Source: Denitromonas sp. (lineage in GTDB: Bacteria; Pseudomonadota; Gammaproteobacteria; Burkholderiales; Rhodocyclaceae). Taken from it: a stretch of 64,000 bases of DNA. The position numbers and the translations under genes were made by a program. The notes under the pieces are model-generated. The model was not told the origin of the DNA, did not search any database, and saw only the letters and a list, made by a program, of their open reading frames with translations. Within the stretch, counting starts at the first letter, position 1. Each line of letters begins with the position of its first letter. Location of the stretch: positions 3,376,001-3,440,000 of the forward strand of contig NZ_JAUCBR010000004.1 of the NCBI RefSeq assembly GCF_034676725.1. The letters run 5' to 3'. This document shows, in pieces, positions 48,868 to 58,297 of the stretch.

Positions 48868-48985
48868 GGCGGTGTGAATTAACCGGCCGCGCCGGCAACA
48901 CAGGCGCGGCTGCATTCCGGCCAGACCGCCGGCCGGGCTGATTGACTGCAATAACCCCGGGCGGGGATACTTCCGCCCTTGCCGT

Positions 48986-49017
48986 CCGGGCGCTCGCCCG
49001 GCACGCTTCTTTTTCCG
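48986..49017 (+). terminator. Weak terminator before the ABC-F gene
   Basis: A 6-bp GC stem (CCGGGC / GCCCGG, loop GCTC) followed after a few bases by TTCTTTTT. It may end the SulP-Usp transcript. Confidence 0.4.
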
Positions 49018-49061
49018 TCGTACCGCACGCTGTTGCCAGACCCCGCTGGAGTTTCCCCCGC

Positions 49062-50996
<1,935 letters not shown>

Positions 50997-51006
50997 CCCC
51001 GCTCCG

Positions 51007-51951
51007 TCAGGTGGATGCCGTCTTGCGCGCCCGTTTGTTGTCGTACATGGCCTGATCGGCCTTTTCGCAGGCCTGTTCGAGGCCGGTCGAATGCTCGCGC
51101 ATCGCCAGGCCGATCGACATCGCCACGCCGGCCGCGTCGGCGGCGGCGCGCAGGCGGCGGAACAGCGTCTTGGCGCCGGTGCGATCGCATTCGACGCTCA
51201 GGATGCCAAACTCGTCGCCACCGAGCCGGGCGACCAGGTCGTTGCTGCGCACGCAGGCGCGGATCACGTCGGCCGCTTTGGCGATGAGGGCGTCGCCGGC
51301 GGCGTGGCCACGGGTATCGTTGATCAGCTTGAGGCCGTCGAGATCGGCGACGATGATGGCGGCCGAGTGGCCGTAGCGACGACAGCGGGCCTCCTCCTGG
51401 ACCAGCAGTGTGTCCCATCCGCGGCGGTTGTAGAGACCGGTTTGCGCATCGGTCATGGCTTCGGCGGCGAGGCGTTCGGCGCGCCGCTTTTCGTCGGTGG
51501 CGTGCAGCTCCGCTTGCAGGATGGTGCTCAACAAGCCGCCGAGCAGTTCGACCAGCGGCAGTTCGTCGGTGATCGAATCGGGCTGGTCGGCGGGGTCGAT
51601 GGCGCACAGCGTGCCGAACAGGCTGCCGTCGGCGCGCACCAGCGGCAGCCCCACGTAGGCCTTGATCGCGACCTGCTGGCCGATCGGTGCGGCGGCATAG
51701 GCCGGCACGGCCGCCGAGTGCGGGGCAATGCGCGGACCGTTGCCCTTGACCATCTCGGAGCAGAACGAGTCGGCCCAGCGAAACACCGTGCCGGGCTCGA
51801 CGCCGTAGCCATGGTCTTCGGCGTCGAGCACGATCCAGTCATCCCCCTCGGTGCGGGTGACCATCCATAGCTTGAAGCCGAGCCGCTTGTGCAGGTGGTT
51901 CAGTACCGCGCGGCTGGCCGCGGCAAAATCGGTGAAGCTCAGTGATTCCAT
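51007..51951 (-). CDS. GAF-GGDEF diguanylate cyclase
   Basis: A 314-residue cytosolic protein with a GAF domain (about residues 5-150) and a GGDEF domain (about 160-310). The cyclase site ARLGGDEFGIL is intact, with the start DAQTGLYNRRGWD typical. It should make cyclic di-GMP in response to a GAF ligand. It is 217 bp from the HD-GYP gene, reading the same way. A possible RxxD inhibitory site is not obvious. Confidence 0.88.
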   Translation of the reverse strand: MESLSFTDFAAASRAVLNHLHKRLGFKLWMVTRTEGDDWIVLDAEDHGYGVEPGTVFRWADSFCSEMVKGNGPRIAPHSAAVPAYAAAPIGQQVAIKAYVGLPLVRADGSLFGTLCAIDPADQPDSITDELPLVELLGGLLSTILQAELHATDEKRRAERLAAEAMTDAQTGLYNRRGWDTLLVQEEARCRRYGHSAAIIVADLDGLKLINDTRGHAAGDALIAKAADVIRACVRSNDLVARLGGDEFGILSVECDRTGAKTLFRRLRAAADAAGVAMSIGLAMREHSTGLEQACEKADQAMYDNKRARKTAST

Positions 51952-52168
51952 CGATGTCTCTTCTCGCGGGTGGGCGGGGACGTGATCGGCCGGTTACAAG
52001 ATGCACTCTAGCGATGATCGGCGCTTCCGCCAATGCGGGTTCGCCTCAGAACGTGTGAATAAATCGACTGCGCGTGCCGGTTGCTGCGTTGCTCACTCGC
52101 TCACTCCTCGCCTATCTATTTGATATGTCTCACCCTTCGCGAGCTCGCGATGAGTTCTTCGCAAGTTC

Positions 52169-53548
52169 TCAGGGCGTCGCCGCAGCGACCGCCAGTGGCG
52201 CCGCGGCGGGTGGGGTGTCGAGCCGTTCGAGCGCGGCCTTGAGCGCGTCGAAGCAGTCCGGGTCGATGGCCGTGCCGACGTTCTCGGCCATGATCTCCAG
52301 GGTTTTCGGAATCGGGATGGCGCCGCGGTACGGTCGCTCGGCGGTGATCGCGTCAAAGATGTCGGCGGTGGTGATGATGCGGGTTTCGGTGCTGATCTGT
52401 GCCGCGCTCAGGCCACGCGGATAGCCGCCACCGTCGAGCCGTTCGTGGTGTGCGGCCGACACGCGGGCCAGCTCCTCGAAGGCCGGAATGCGCATCAGGA
52501 TGGTCTCGGTGTGCGCGGCGTGCGCCTTGACCGCCGCCCACTCGGCGTCGTCGAGCTTGCCGGCCTTGTCGAGGATGGCATTCGAAACCCCCAGCTTGCC
52601 CACGTCGTGCAGCAGCGCGCCGCGCTTGAGCCAGCGCCGTCTGGCGGGGGGCAGGCCGAGCGTTTCGGCGATCATGTCGGTGTACAAGGCCACGCGCGCG
52701 CTGTGGCCGGAGGTGTAGGGGCTCTTGGCGTCGACCACCTGGCCGAAGGCGGCAGCGATCTCGTCGAGATAATCATCGTCGAGCGCCACCTCGGCCCGGC
52801 CGGGCTCGAGGGCAAACACCGCGGCGTCGAGCTGCGGGTCGCCGAGCATGGACCAGAAGGCGGGGTCGGCCGCCACCCGCCGCAGGGCAGCCACCAGTGA
52901 TGGATCGAACCAGCTGCCGGCGCGCGAATCGGCCTCGGCCAGCGCGGCCGCGGCGCCGTCGGCGGTGTGAAACACATCGACCACCTGCGCCAGCAGTGCG
53001 ATGCGCGAATTGATGGGGATGGCCTCGCCGGCGAGGCGGTCGGGTCGCCCCTTGCCGTCCCAGTGTTCGTCGAGCGAATGCACGCCCATCGCCACGCCCT
53101 CGCCAAAACGCAGCTGGCGGGCGATGTCGGCGCCGCGCTGGCAGCGGGTCTGGATCAGTTCCTGGGCAATGCGGTCGCCGTCACGGAAGATCGTCATCAT
53201 GGCGCGGAAGCGCTCGGCGAGCCCGGTTTTCAGGCCGGTGTGGCTGAGCACGAAGTTGAGGACCTGGGGCAGGCTGCCATCGACCAGCTTGAAGTCGTGC
53301 TTGAAACGGCGGTCGTCCGCCAGGTAGAGCTCGCAGATGCGCGCGGCGTTGCTGCTGCAGCCGAGATCCTTGAGCAGCAGGGTGTAGTACAGCGCCCGCA
53401 GGCTGGCCTGATCGAGCCCGATCTCGCGGCCGATGTGGGTGCCGATCCAGCAGCAACGCACACAATGACCGGGGGGCTGGCCTTCGGTCATGTCCAGCGC
53501 GTGGCTGAGCGCGCCGATGAGTTGGGACAGTTTGAGTGAATCAGGCAT
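52169..53548 (-). CDS. HD-GYP domain phosphodiesterase
   Basis: A 459-residue protein. The C-terminal HD-GYP domain (about residues 280-440) is complete: HDVGKLGVSNAILDKAGKL (HD) and HHERLDGGGYPRGLSA (GYP). The N-terminal half looks like a degenerate second copy, with DEHWDGKGRPDRLAG replacing the GYP segment. ATG 53548, with GAGGAG nine bases upstream, is preferred to a TTG at 53578. It should hydrolyse cyclic di-GMP. Beside a GGDEF gene, the two may set local levels. Confidence 0.9.
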   Translation of the reverse strand: MPDSLKLSQLIGALSHALDMTEGQPPGHCVRCCWIGTHIGREIGLDQASLRALYYTLLLKDLGCSSNAARICELYLADDRRFKHDFKLVDGSLPQVLNFVLSHTGLKTGLAERFRAMMTIFRDGDRIAQELIQTRCQRGADIARQLRFGEGVAMGVHSLDEHWDGKGRPDRLAGEAIPINSRIALLAQVVDVFHTADGAAAALAEADSRAGSWFDPSLVAALRRVAADPAFWSMLGDPQLDAAVFALEPGRAEVALDDDYLDEIAAAFGQVVDAKSPYTSGHSARVALYTDMIAETLGLPPARRRWLKRGALLHDVGKLGVSNAILDKAGKLDDAEWAAVKAHAAHTETILMRIPAFEELARVSAAHHERLDGGGYPRGLSAAQISTETRIITTADIFDAITAERPYRGAIPIPKTLEIMAENVGTAIDPDCFDALKAALERLDTPPAAAPLAVAAATP

Positions 53549-53635
53549 CCAGCGCCGCTCCTCGGTCGGCAGAGGCAAGCGCCTCGATGCCGGTGTTAAC
53601 GGCGTGCGCTGCGCCGACTTGACCGGCGTGGGGCC

Positions 53636-54544
53636 TCAGGCGGGGTGCCCGGCGCGCCAGTCCTTGAGGGCGGCGGCGATGTCGTCGAGCCCGTGGAGGA
53701 CTCGCAGCCCCGTGGTGGCCGCCACGCGGGCGACGCCGCCGCCGCCCACCCACAGCTCGGTGTCCTGCGGCATGACGCTGCGCAACTGGTCGAGCAGGCC
53801 GGTCACCTGACGTTGCGGAAAGGCCACCGAGAACGACAGCGCGACGATGTCCGCCCGATGCGCCTGGGCGGCACGGGCGATGTCGAGCAAGGGCATCTGC
53901 GTGCCCAGCGGGATGCACTCTGCGCCTTCGAGCGCCGCCAGCGCTTCGACCATGAGCAGGCCAAGGCCGTGTTCTTCGTCCGGTACGCTGGTCAGCACGA
54001 TGCGCGGCTGGCGCGCTCCGCCGGGCAGCGTGGCGATGGCCTGGCGCAGCAGGCGTTTGGTCAGCTCGGTGTACAGGTGCTCTTCGAACACCTCGACCCG
54101 GCCGTCTTCCCAGGCCTCGCCCACGCGCCGCGTCAGCACCGCGACGGTCTGCTGAACAAACTGCTGCAAGCCCTGGCGCGCCAGACGCTGCTGCATGGCC
54201 TGTTGGTAGCCGGCGGCGTCGTGCTGGCGGATGTGCTGCAGCAAGGCGTCGAGCGCCTCGGCGTCGGGCGGCGGCACGGTGTCCTCGCGCTTGTGCCGCG
54301 GTGCCAGCGCCGCCAGCGCTTCGGGCGATGCGGCGAGCAGCTTGCCGGGGCGGTGGCCCTGGTCCAGCAGCCGCTTGATCAGGCGCAGGTGTTCAACCTG
54401 TTCGGCGGGGTAGCTCCGTTCGCCGTTGGCGTCGCGATCCGGCGTCGGGAAGCCGTAGCGCCGTTCCCACATGCGCAAGACGTCCTTGGACAGACCGGTG
54501 TCGCGTTCGACTGCTGCGATGTTGAAGGCAGGAATATCTGGCAT
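53636..54544 (-). CDS. MerR-family regulator with cobalamin-binding domain, CarH/LitR-like
   Basis: A 302-residue regulator. The N-terminal MerR domain (about 8-72, AAVERDTGLSKDVLRMWERRYGF) precedes a helical bundle and a B12-binding Rossmann domain. Two motifs of the CarH photoreceptor family are present: W-x9-EH (Trp145, Glu155-His156) and E-x-H-x2-G (Glu190, His192, Gly195). It may therefore bind adenosylcobalamin and respond to light. It diverges from folE2. Light sensing is inferred from motifs, not shown. Confidence 0.86.
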   Translation of the reverse strand: MPDIPAFNIAAVERDTGLSKDVLRMWERRYGFPTPDRDANGERSYPAEQVEHLRLIKRLLDQGHRPGKLLAASPEALAALAPRHKREDTVPPPDAEALDALLQHIRQHDAAGYQQAMQQRLARQGLQQFVQQTVAVLTRRVGEAWEDGRVEVFEEHLYTELTKRLLRQAIATLPGGARQPRIVLTSVPDEEHGLGLLMVEALAALEGAECIPLGTQMPLLDIARAAQAHRADIVALSFSVAFPQRQVTGLLDQLRSVMPQDTELWVGGGGVARVAATTGLRVLHGLDDIAAALKDWRAGHPA

Positions 54545-54570
54545 TGTTCAGAACAGACCTTTGACAAAAT

Positions 54571-54629
54571 TTGACGAGGCGTCAGCTTGGGGCTATCGTA
54601 GCGTTCATGACGTAATTTGTCTAGGACAA
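54571..54629. promoter_or_regulatory. Divergent merR/folE2 promoters and operator-like dyad
   Basis: For folE2: TTGACG (54571-54576), 17 bp, TATCGT (54594-54599). On the minus strand a weaker TAGACA-N17-TACGAT serves merR. A dyad TTGTC-TAG-GACAA (54617-54629) overlaps the merR -35 region. Confidence 0.45.
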
Positions 54630-54687
54630 TAAGCGGTTTTTGTTCAACGGCACGGTCGCACCGCTGCTGTCTCCAGGAGAGACCCGA

Positions 54688-55488
54688 ATGAACGCACCCG
54701 AGAAATTCTTTCTGCCCGACGTTCAGGCGTCTGAAGATACCCGCCGCCTGGCGATTCAACATGTCGGGGTTGCGGGGATCCGCTACCCGGTGGCGATCGC
54801 GAACGCCTCGGGCGGCGCGGTGCATACCGTCGCCACGCTGGCCATGACGGTCGGCCTGTCGCCTGCGGTCAAGGGCACGCACATGTCGCGCTTTGTCGAA
54901 GTGCTCGAAACCCCGCGCTCGCCCATCGACGGCGCGGGCATGTTGAACATGCTCACCGAGATGCTCGCTCGGCTCGACGCCACCGACGGCCGGATCGAGA
55001 TGCGCTTTCCGTACTTCATTGCCAAGCTCGCGCCGGTCTCGCAGGTGCACAGCCTGCTCGACTACGACGTGACCCTGTGTGCCGAACAGGCCCCCGGTCA
55101 GTCGCCTGCGCTGACCCTGCGCGTGACTGCGCCGGTCACCAGCCTGTGCCCGTGCTCGAAGGAGATCTCCGACTACGGTGCCCACAACCGGCGCTCGCAC
55201 ATCACACTCGAGGCGCGGCTGCGCGGGCCGATGCGCATCGAGGCGCTGGTCCGCCTGGCCGAGGAGGAGGCCTCCTGCGAGGTCTTCGGCCTGCTCAAGC
55301 GGCCGGACGAGAAGTGGGTCACCGAGCGCGCCTACGACAATCCGAAGTTCGTCGAAGACCTGGTGCGCGATATCGCCCTGCGTCTGATGCGCGAGCCGCA
55401 GGTGGCGGCATGGAAAGTCATTTCCGAGAACTTCGAGTCCATCCACAACCACTCGGCCTACGCCGAGCTGTCCGGCGTCAACGCGTGA
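54688..55488 (+). CDS. folE2: GTP cyclohydrolase FolE2 (type IB)
   Basis: A 266-residue cyclohydrolase making dihydroneopterin triphosphate for folate and related cofactors. Family marks are the metal-ligand Cys in VTSLCPCSKEISDYGAHNRR, summarised by SLCPCSKEIS, and the His in GAHNRRSH. ATG at 54688 has AGGAG upstream. It diverges from the CarH-like regulator and overlaps the DUF1365 gene by 4 bp (GTGA). Type IB enzymes tolerate low zinc; here the neighbours suggest a link with light response instead or as well. Confidence 0.92.
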   Translation: MNAPEKFFLPDVQASEDTRRLAIQHVGVAGIRYPVAIANASGGAVHTVATLAMTVGLSPAVKGTHMSRFVEVLETPRSPIDGAGMLNMLTEMLARLDATDGRIEMRFPYFIAKLAPVSQVHSLLDYDVTLCAEQAPGQSPALTLRVTAPVTSLCPCSKEISDYGAHNRRSHITLEARLRGPMRIEALVRLAEEEASCEVFGLLKRPDEKWVTERAYDNPKFVEDLVRDIALRLMREPQVAAWKVISENFESIHNHSAYAELSGVNA

Positions 55489-56258
55489 GCGCGCTGCCCG
55501 AGCGGCCGGCCCTGTTCATCGGTACGGTGTATCACCGGCGTGTGCGGCCGGTGGCCAATGCCTTTACCTATCCGGTGTTCTATGTGCAGTTGCCGGTTGC
55601 CGACCCGGCGACGGCGCGCGGGCCGATGTTCGCGGTCGATGGCTGGGGCGTGCTTGGTTTCCGCACCCGCGATCACGGCCCGCGCGACGGCTCACCGCTG
55701 CGGCCGTGGATTCGCGCACGGCTGCGCGAGCACGGCCTGCCGGACGACGGGCCGGTAATGCTGCAGTGTTTTCCGCGGGTGCTGGGCTATGTCTTCAACC
55801 CGGTCAGCTTCTGGTTTTGCCATCGCCCCGATGGCGCCCTGATAGCGGTGCTGGCTGAGGTGAACAACACCTTCGGCGGCCGGCACAGCTATTTGCTGCA
55901 CCACCCCGACGGGCGGCCCTTGCGCGATGGCGAGACGCTGCGCGCAGACAAGGCGTTTCATGTGTCGCCGTTCTGCGATGTCGTGGGTGGCTACCGCTTT
56001 CGTTTCCATCTCGACGGCCCCCGGCCGCGTGTGCACATCGATTACGACGACGCCGAGGGAGAACTGCTGTGCACCGTGATTGGCGGTCGTGCGCAGCCGT
56101 GGCGCACGGGGCGGCTGCTGCGCGCCTTTTTCGGCATGCCCTTCCTCACGGCGGGGGTGATGCTGCGCATCCATTGGCAGGCGCTCCGGCTGTGGCTCAA
56201 GGGCGTGCCTTTCCGGGGGGCGCGGCCGGCGCGGCCGGCGCAGGCGCCGGAGCCCTGA
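55485..56258 (+). CDS. DUF1365 protein
   Basis: A 257-residue protein starting at GTG, overlapping folE2. Family features are GTVYHRRVRPVANAFTYPVFY, the core MLQCFPRVLGYVFNPVSFWFCH and EVNNTFGGRHSYLL. DUF1365 genes often lie near cyclopropane-fatty-acid synthases, photolyases and LitR-type regulators; a CarH/LitR-like gene is two genes away. The biochemical role is unknown. Confidence 0.85.
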   Translation: MSALPERPALFIGTVYHRRVRPVANAFTYPVFYVQLPVADPATARGPMFAVDGWGVLGFRTRDHGPRDGSPLRPWIRARLREHGLPDDGPVMLQCFPRVLGYVFNPVSFWFCHRPDGALIAVLAEVNNTFGGRHSYLLHHPDGRPLRDGETLRADKAFHVSPFCDVVGGYRFRFHLDGPRPRVHIDYDDAEGELLCTVIGGRAQPWRTGRLLRAFFGMPFLTAGVMLRIHWQALRLWLKGVPFRGARPARPAQAPEP

Positions 56259-56262
56259 GCGA

Positions 56263-56284
56263 CCGGCGGGGCGTGGCCCGCCGG
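56263..56284. terminator. GC hairpin between convergent DUF1365 and response regulator genes
   Basis: An 8-bp stem (CCGGCGGG / CCCGCCGG, loop of 6) in the 30-bp gap between convergent stops. No T run, so only a possible terminator. Confidence 0.4.
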
Positions 56285-56288
56285 GGGA

Positions 56289-56936
56289 TCACACCTCGAT
56301 CAAGCCGCTGCGCACGGCGATCAGCGCCAGTTCGGCGGCGTTGCTGGCGTTGAGCTTCTGCTTGATGCGGTACAGGTGGGTGCCGACGGTGCTCGGCGCC
56401 AGATGATGGGTGTCGGCCACCTCGGCCACCGAGCGGCCGAGAGCGAGCTGCTTGAAGACGGTGAACTCCTTGTCGGACAGTTGCGCCACCGGGTCGCTGT
56501 CGCTGAACTGCGCCAGTGCCAGCCGGGGCGCGAGTTCGGGGTCGATGTAGCGCTCGCCGCGTGCCACACAGGCCACCGCGCGCACCAGCTCGTCGGGTCG
56601 GGCGCGCTTGCACAGATAGCCGGTGGCGCCGCCCTTGAGGGCGCGGGCCGGGATCTGCATGTCGTCATGCGCAGAGAGCATCAGCACTCGGGCGCCGCGG
56701 TGGTGGGCGATGAGCCGCTCCAGTGTGGCGAGACCACCCTGACCGGGCATGGAGACGTCCATGACCAGCGCGTCGGGCAGGTGCTCGGAAAACAGCGCGA
56801 TGGCCTGCTCACCGTTTTCGGCTTCGGCCAGCACCGTGGCGCCGGCGCCTTCGAGCAGGAGTCGGAAACCCATGCGCACCACGGCATGGTCGTCGGCGAT
56901 GACAAGGCGCATTCCGGCAAGGGGTGAGTGGCTCAT
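56289..56936 (-). CDS. NarL-family response regulator
   Basis: A 215-residue regulator with a receiver domain (about residues 8-122; acidic ADDH, phosphoacceptor Asp in LVMDVSMPG, Lys in YLCKRAR) and a LuxR-type helix-turn-helix (about 150-212, LALGRSVAEVADTHHLAPSTVGTHL). The start overlaps the kinase stop by 4 bp. It is the last gene of the leftward quinoprotein operon. NarL-type regulators such as ExaE and AgmR control PQQ alcohol dehydrogenases in pseudomonads, so the dehydrogenase across the operon is a candidate target. Confidence 0.9.
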   Translation of the reverse strand: MSHSPLAGMRLVIADDHAVVRMGFRLLLEGAGATVLAEAENGEQAIALFSEHLPDALVMDVSMPGQGGLATLERLIAHHRGARVLMLSAHDDMQIPARALKGGATGYLCKRARPDELVRAVACVARGERYIDPELAPRLALAQFSDSDPVAQLSDKEFTVFKQLALGRSVAEVADTHHLAPSTVGTHLYRIKQKLNASNAAELALIAVRSGLIEV

Positions 56937-58297
56937 GCGGATTCTCCGGAGGTGACTGGGGCGGCCGGGACGGCGGCCCACGGCAGGTCGATGTTCAGGG
57001 TGCAGCCCGTGCCGGGCGCGGTGATGATGTCGAGGCGGCCGCGATGCGCGCAGACGCGCTCGCGCATGCCGGTGAGGCCGAAGCGCCCGGACGGCGCGCT
57101 GGCGTCGAAGCCTTGGCCGTTGTCGGCGATCTTGAGCGTGAGGCCGGCGCCGGTGCTGGCGACGCGGACACTCACCGCGGTGGCCTCGGCGTGGCGGGCG
57201 ACGTTGGTGAGGGCTTCCTGCACCAGGCGCAGCACGGCGAGGCTGAAGCGGGCGTCGAGCGTGGCCGGCAGCGGGGCGAGCGCCAGTTGCAGGTCGATGG
57301 CCGGATAGCAGCCGCGCCAGTGGGTGCAGTAGGCGCGCAAGGCGTCGTCGAGCCGGGCAGGCGCGTCGGCACCGGGCTTGCGCAGGCGTTCGAGGATGGC
57401 GCGCACGCCGTCCTGCATCTGCCCGGTCATGGCCAGGATGGCCTGGGCGTTGCCATGCAGGGCGGCGTCGTCGCGGCTTTTCTGGGCAATGGCACCGGTG
57501 ATGGCGCGCACGGCGGTGATGCCCTGGCCGAACTCGTCGTGCAGCTCGCGCGCCAGTTGGCGGCGCTCTTCTTCAAGGCGGGCGGTGAGGGCGCGCGAGA
57601 AGGCCTGGTCTTCTTCGAGGCGGGCGTTGTCGTGCAGCGAGGCGGCCAGGCGGGCGGCCATCTGGTTGTAGCCTTCGGCGAGACGGTCGAGCTCAAGGCT
57701 GCGCTGGCGCGGCAGGCGGATGTCGAAGCGGCCGTCGCCGGTGTGGGCGAGGGCGGCTTCGAATTCGGTGAGCGGCGCCAGGGCGCGGTCGATGGCACGG
57801 CGTACGGCGACGCCGAGCAATACCAGGATCGCCAGCGCCCAGCCGGCGGCGGCGACGGCGTTGTCCCAGGCGTCGAGCACCGAGCGCGAGGCGTCGGGCA
57901 GCAGGCGGATGTGCAAGCCCGGGCCGGTGACCATGCGGGGGGCGAAATCGGGGGTGAGCAGGGCGGCAAACCAGGCCGGCGCGTCGCGGCCGGCTTTGTA
58001 GGTGGGGGCGGGGGAGCGGTAGCGCAGGGTGCCGTCGGGGGTGGTGATTTCGAGCGTGTTGGCGCGCACCCGGCCGACGGCGCTGAGCTGTTGGATCAGG
58101 TGTGTCGGCTCGGCATCGGCATCGTGCGAGAGGACGGCAACCCATTGTTCGGCCACCCGCGTGGCCGCCTCGATTTCTTCATGAATGGCGTCGCGCGTGG
58201 CGGCCAGCCACAGCGAGCCGCCGAAGAGCATCAGCACCGCGGCGGCCAGGGTGACCACCAGGCTGACGCGGGTATCGAGGCGGGCGCGGGGGTGCAT
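56933..58297 (-). CDS. NarX-type membrane histidine kinase (HisKA_3)
   Basis: A 454-residue kinase with helix 1 (about residues 12-33), a periplasmic loop (34-145), helix 2 (about 147-168), HAMP and a HisKA_3 core. The phosphorylated His is in RRQLARELHDEFGQGITAV; the ATP site has VQEALTNVARHAEA and IADNGQGFD. The gene overlaps the receptor gene by 1 bp and the regulator by 4 bp, so the pair is co-produced with the quinoprotein relay proteins. Confidence 0.9.
   Translation of the reverse strand: MHPRARLDTRVSLVVTLAAAVLMLFGGSLWLAATRDAIHEEIEAATRVAEQWVAVLSHDADAEPTHLIQQLSAVGRVRANTLEITTPDGTLRYRSPAPTYKAGRDAPAWFAALLTPDFAPRMVTGPGLHIRLLPDASRSVLDAWDNAVAAAGWALAILVLLGVAVRRAIDRALAPLTEFEAALAHTGDGRFDIRLPRQRSLELDRLAEGYNQMAARLAASLHDNARLEEDQAFSRALTARLEEERRQLARELHDEFGQGITAVRAITGAIAQKSRDDAALHGNAQAILAMTGQMQDGVRAILERLRKPGADAPARLDDALRAYCTHWRGCYPAIDLQLALAPLPATLDARFSLAVLRLVQEALTNVARHAEATAVSVRVASTGAGLTLKIADNGQGFDASAPSGRFGLTGMRERVCAHRGRLDIITAPGTGCTLNIDLPWAAVPAAPVTSGESA

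Noticed and set aside
52137..52150. 14-bp palindrome TCGCGAGCTCGCGA downstream of the HD-GYP gene
   Set aside because: No T run and no regulatory context; could be chance in GC-rich DNA or a weak hairpin.
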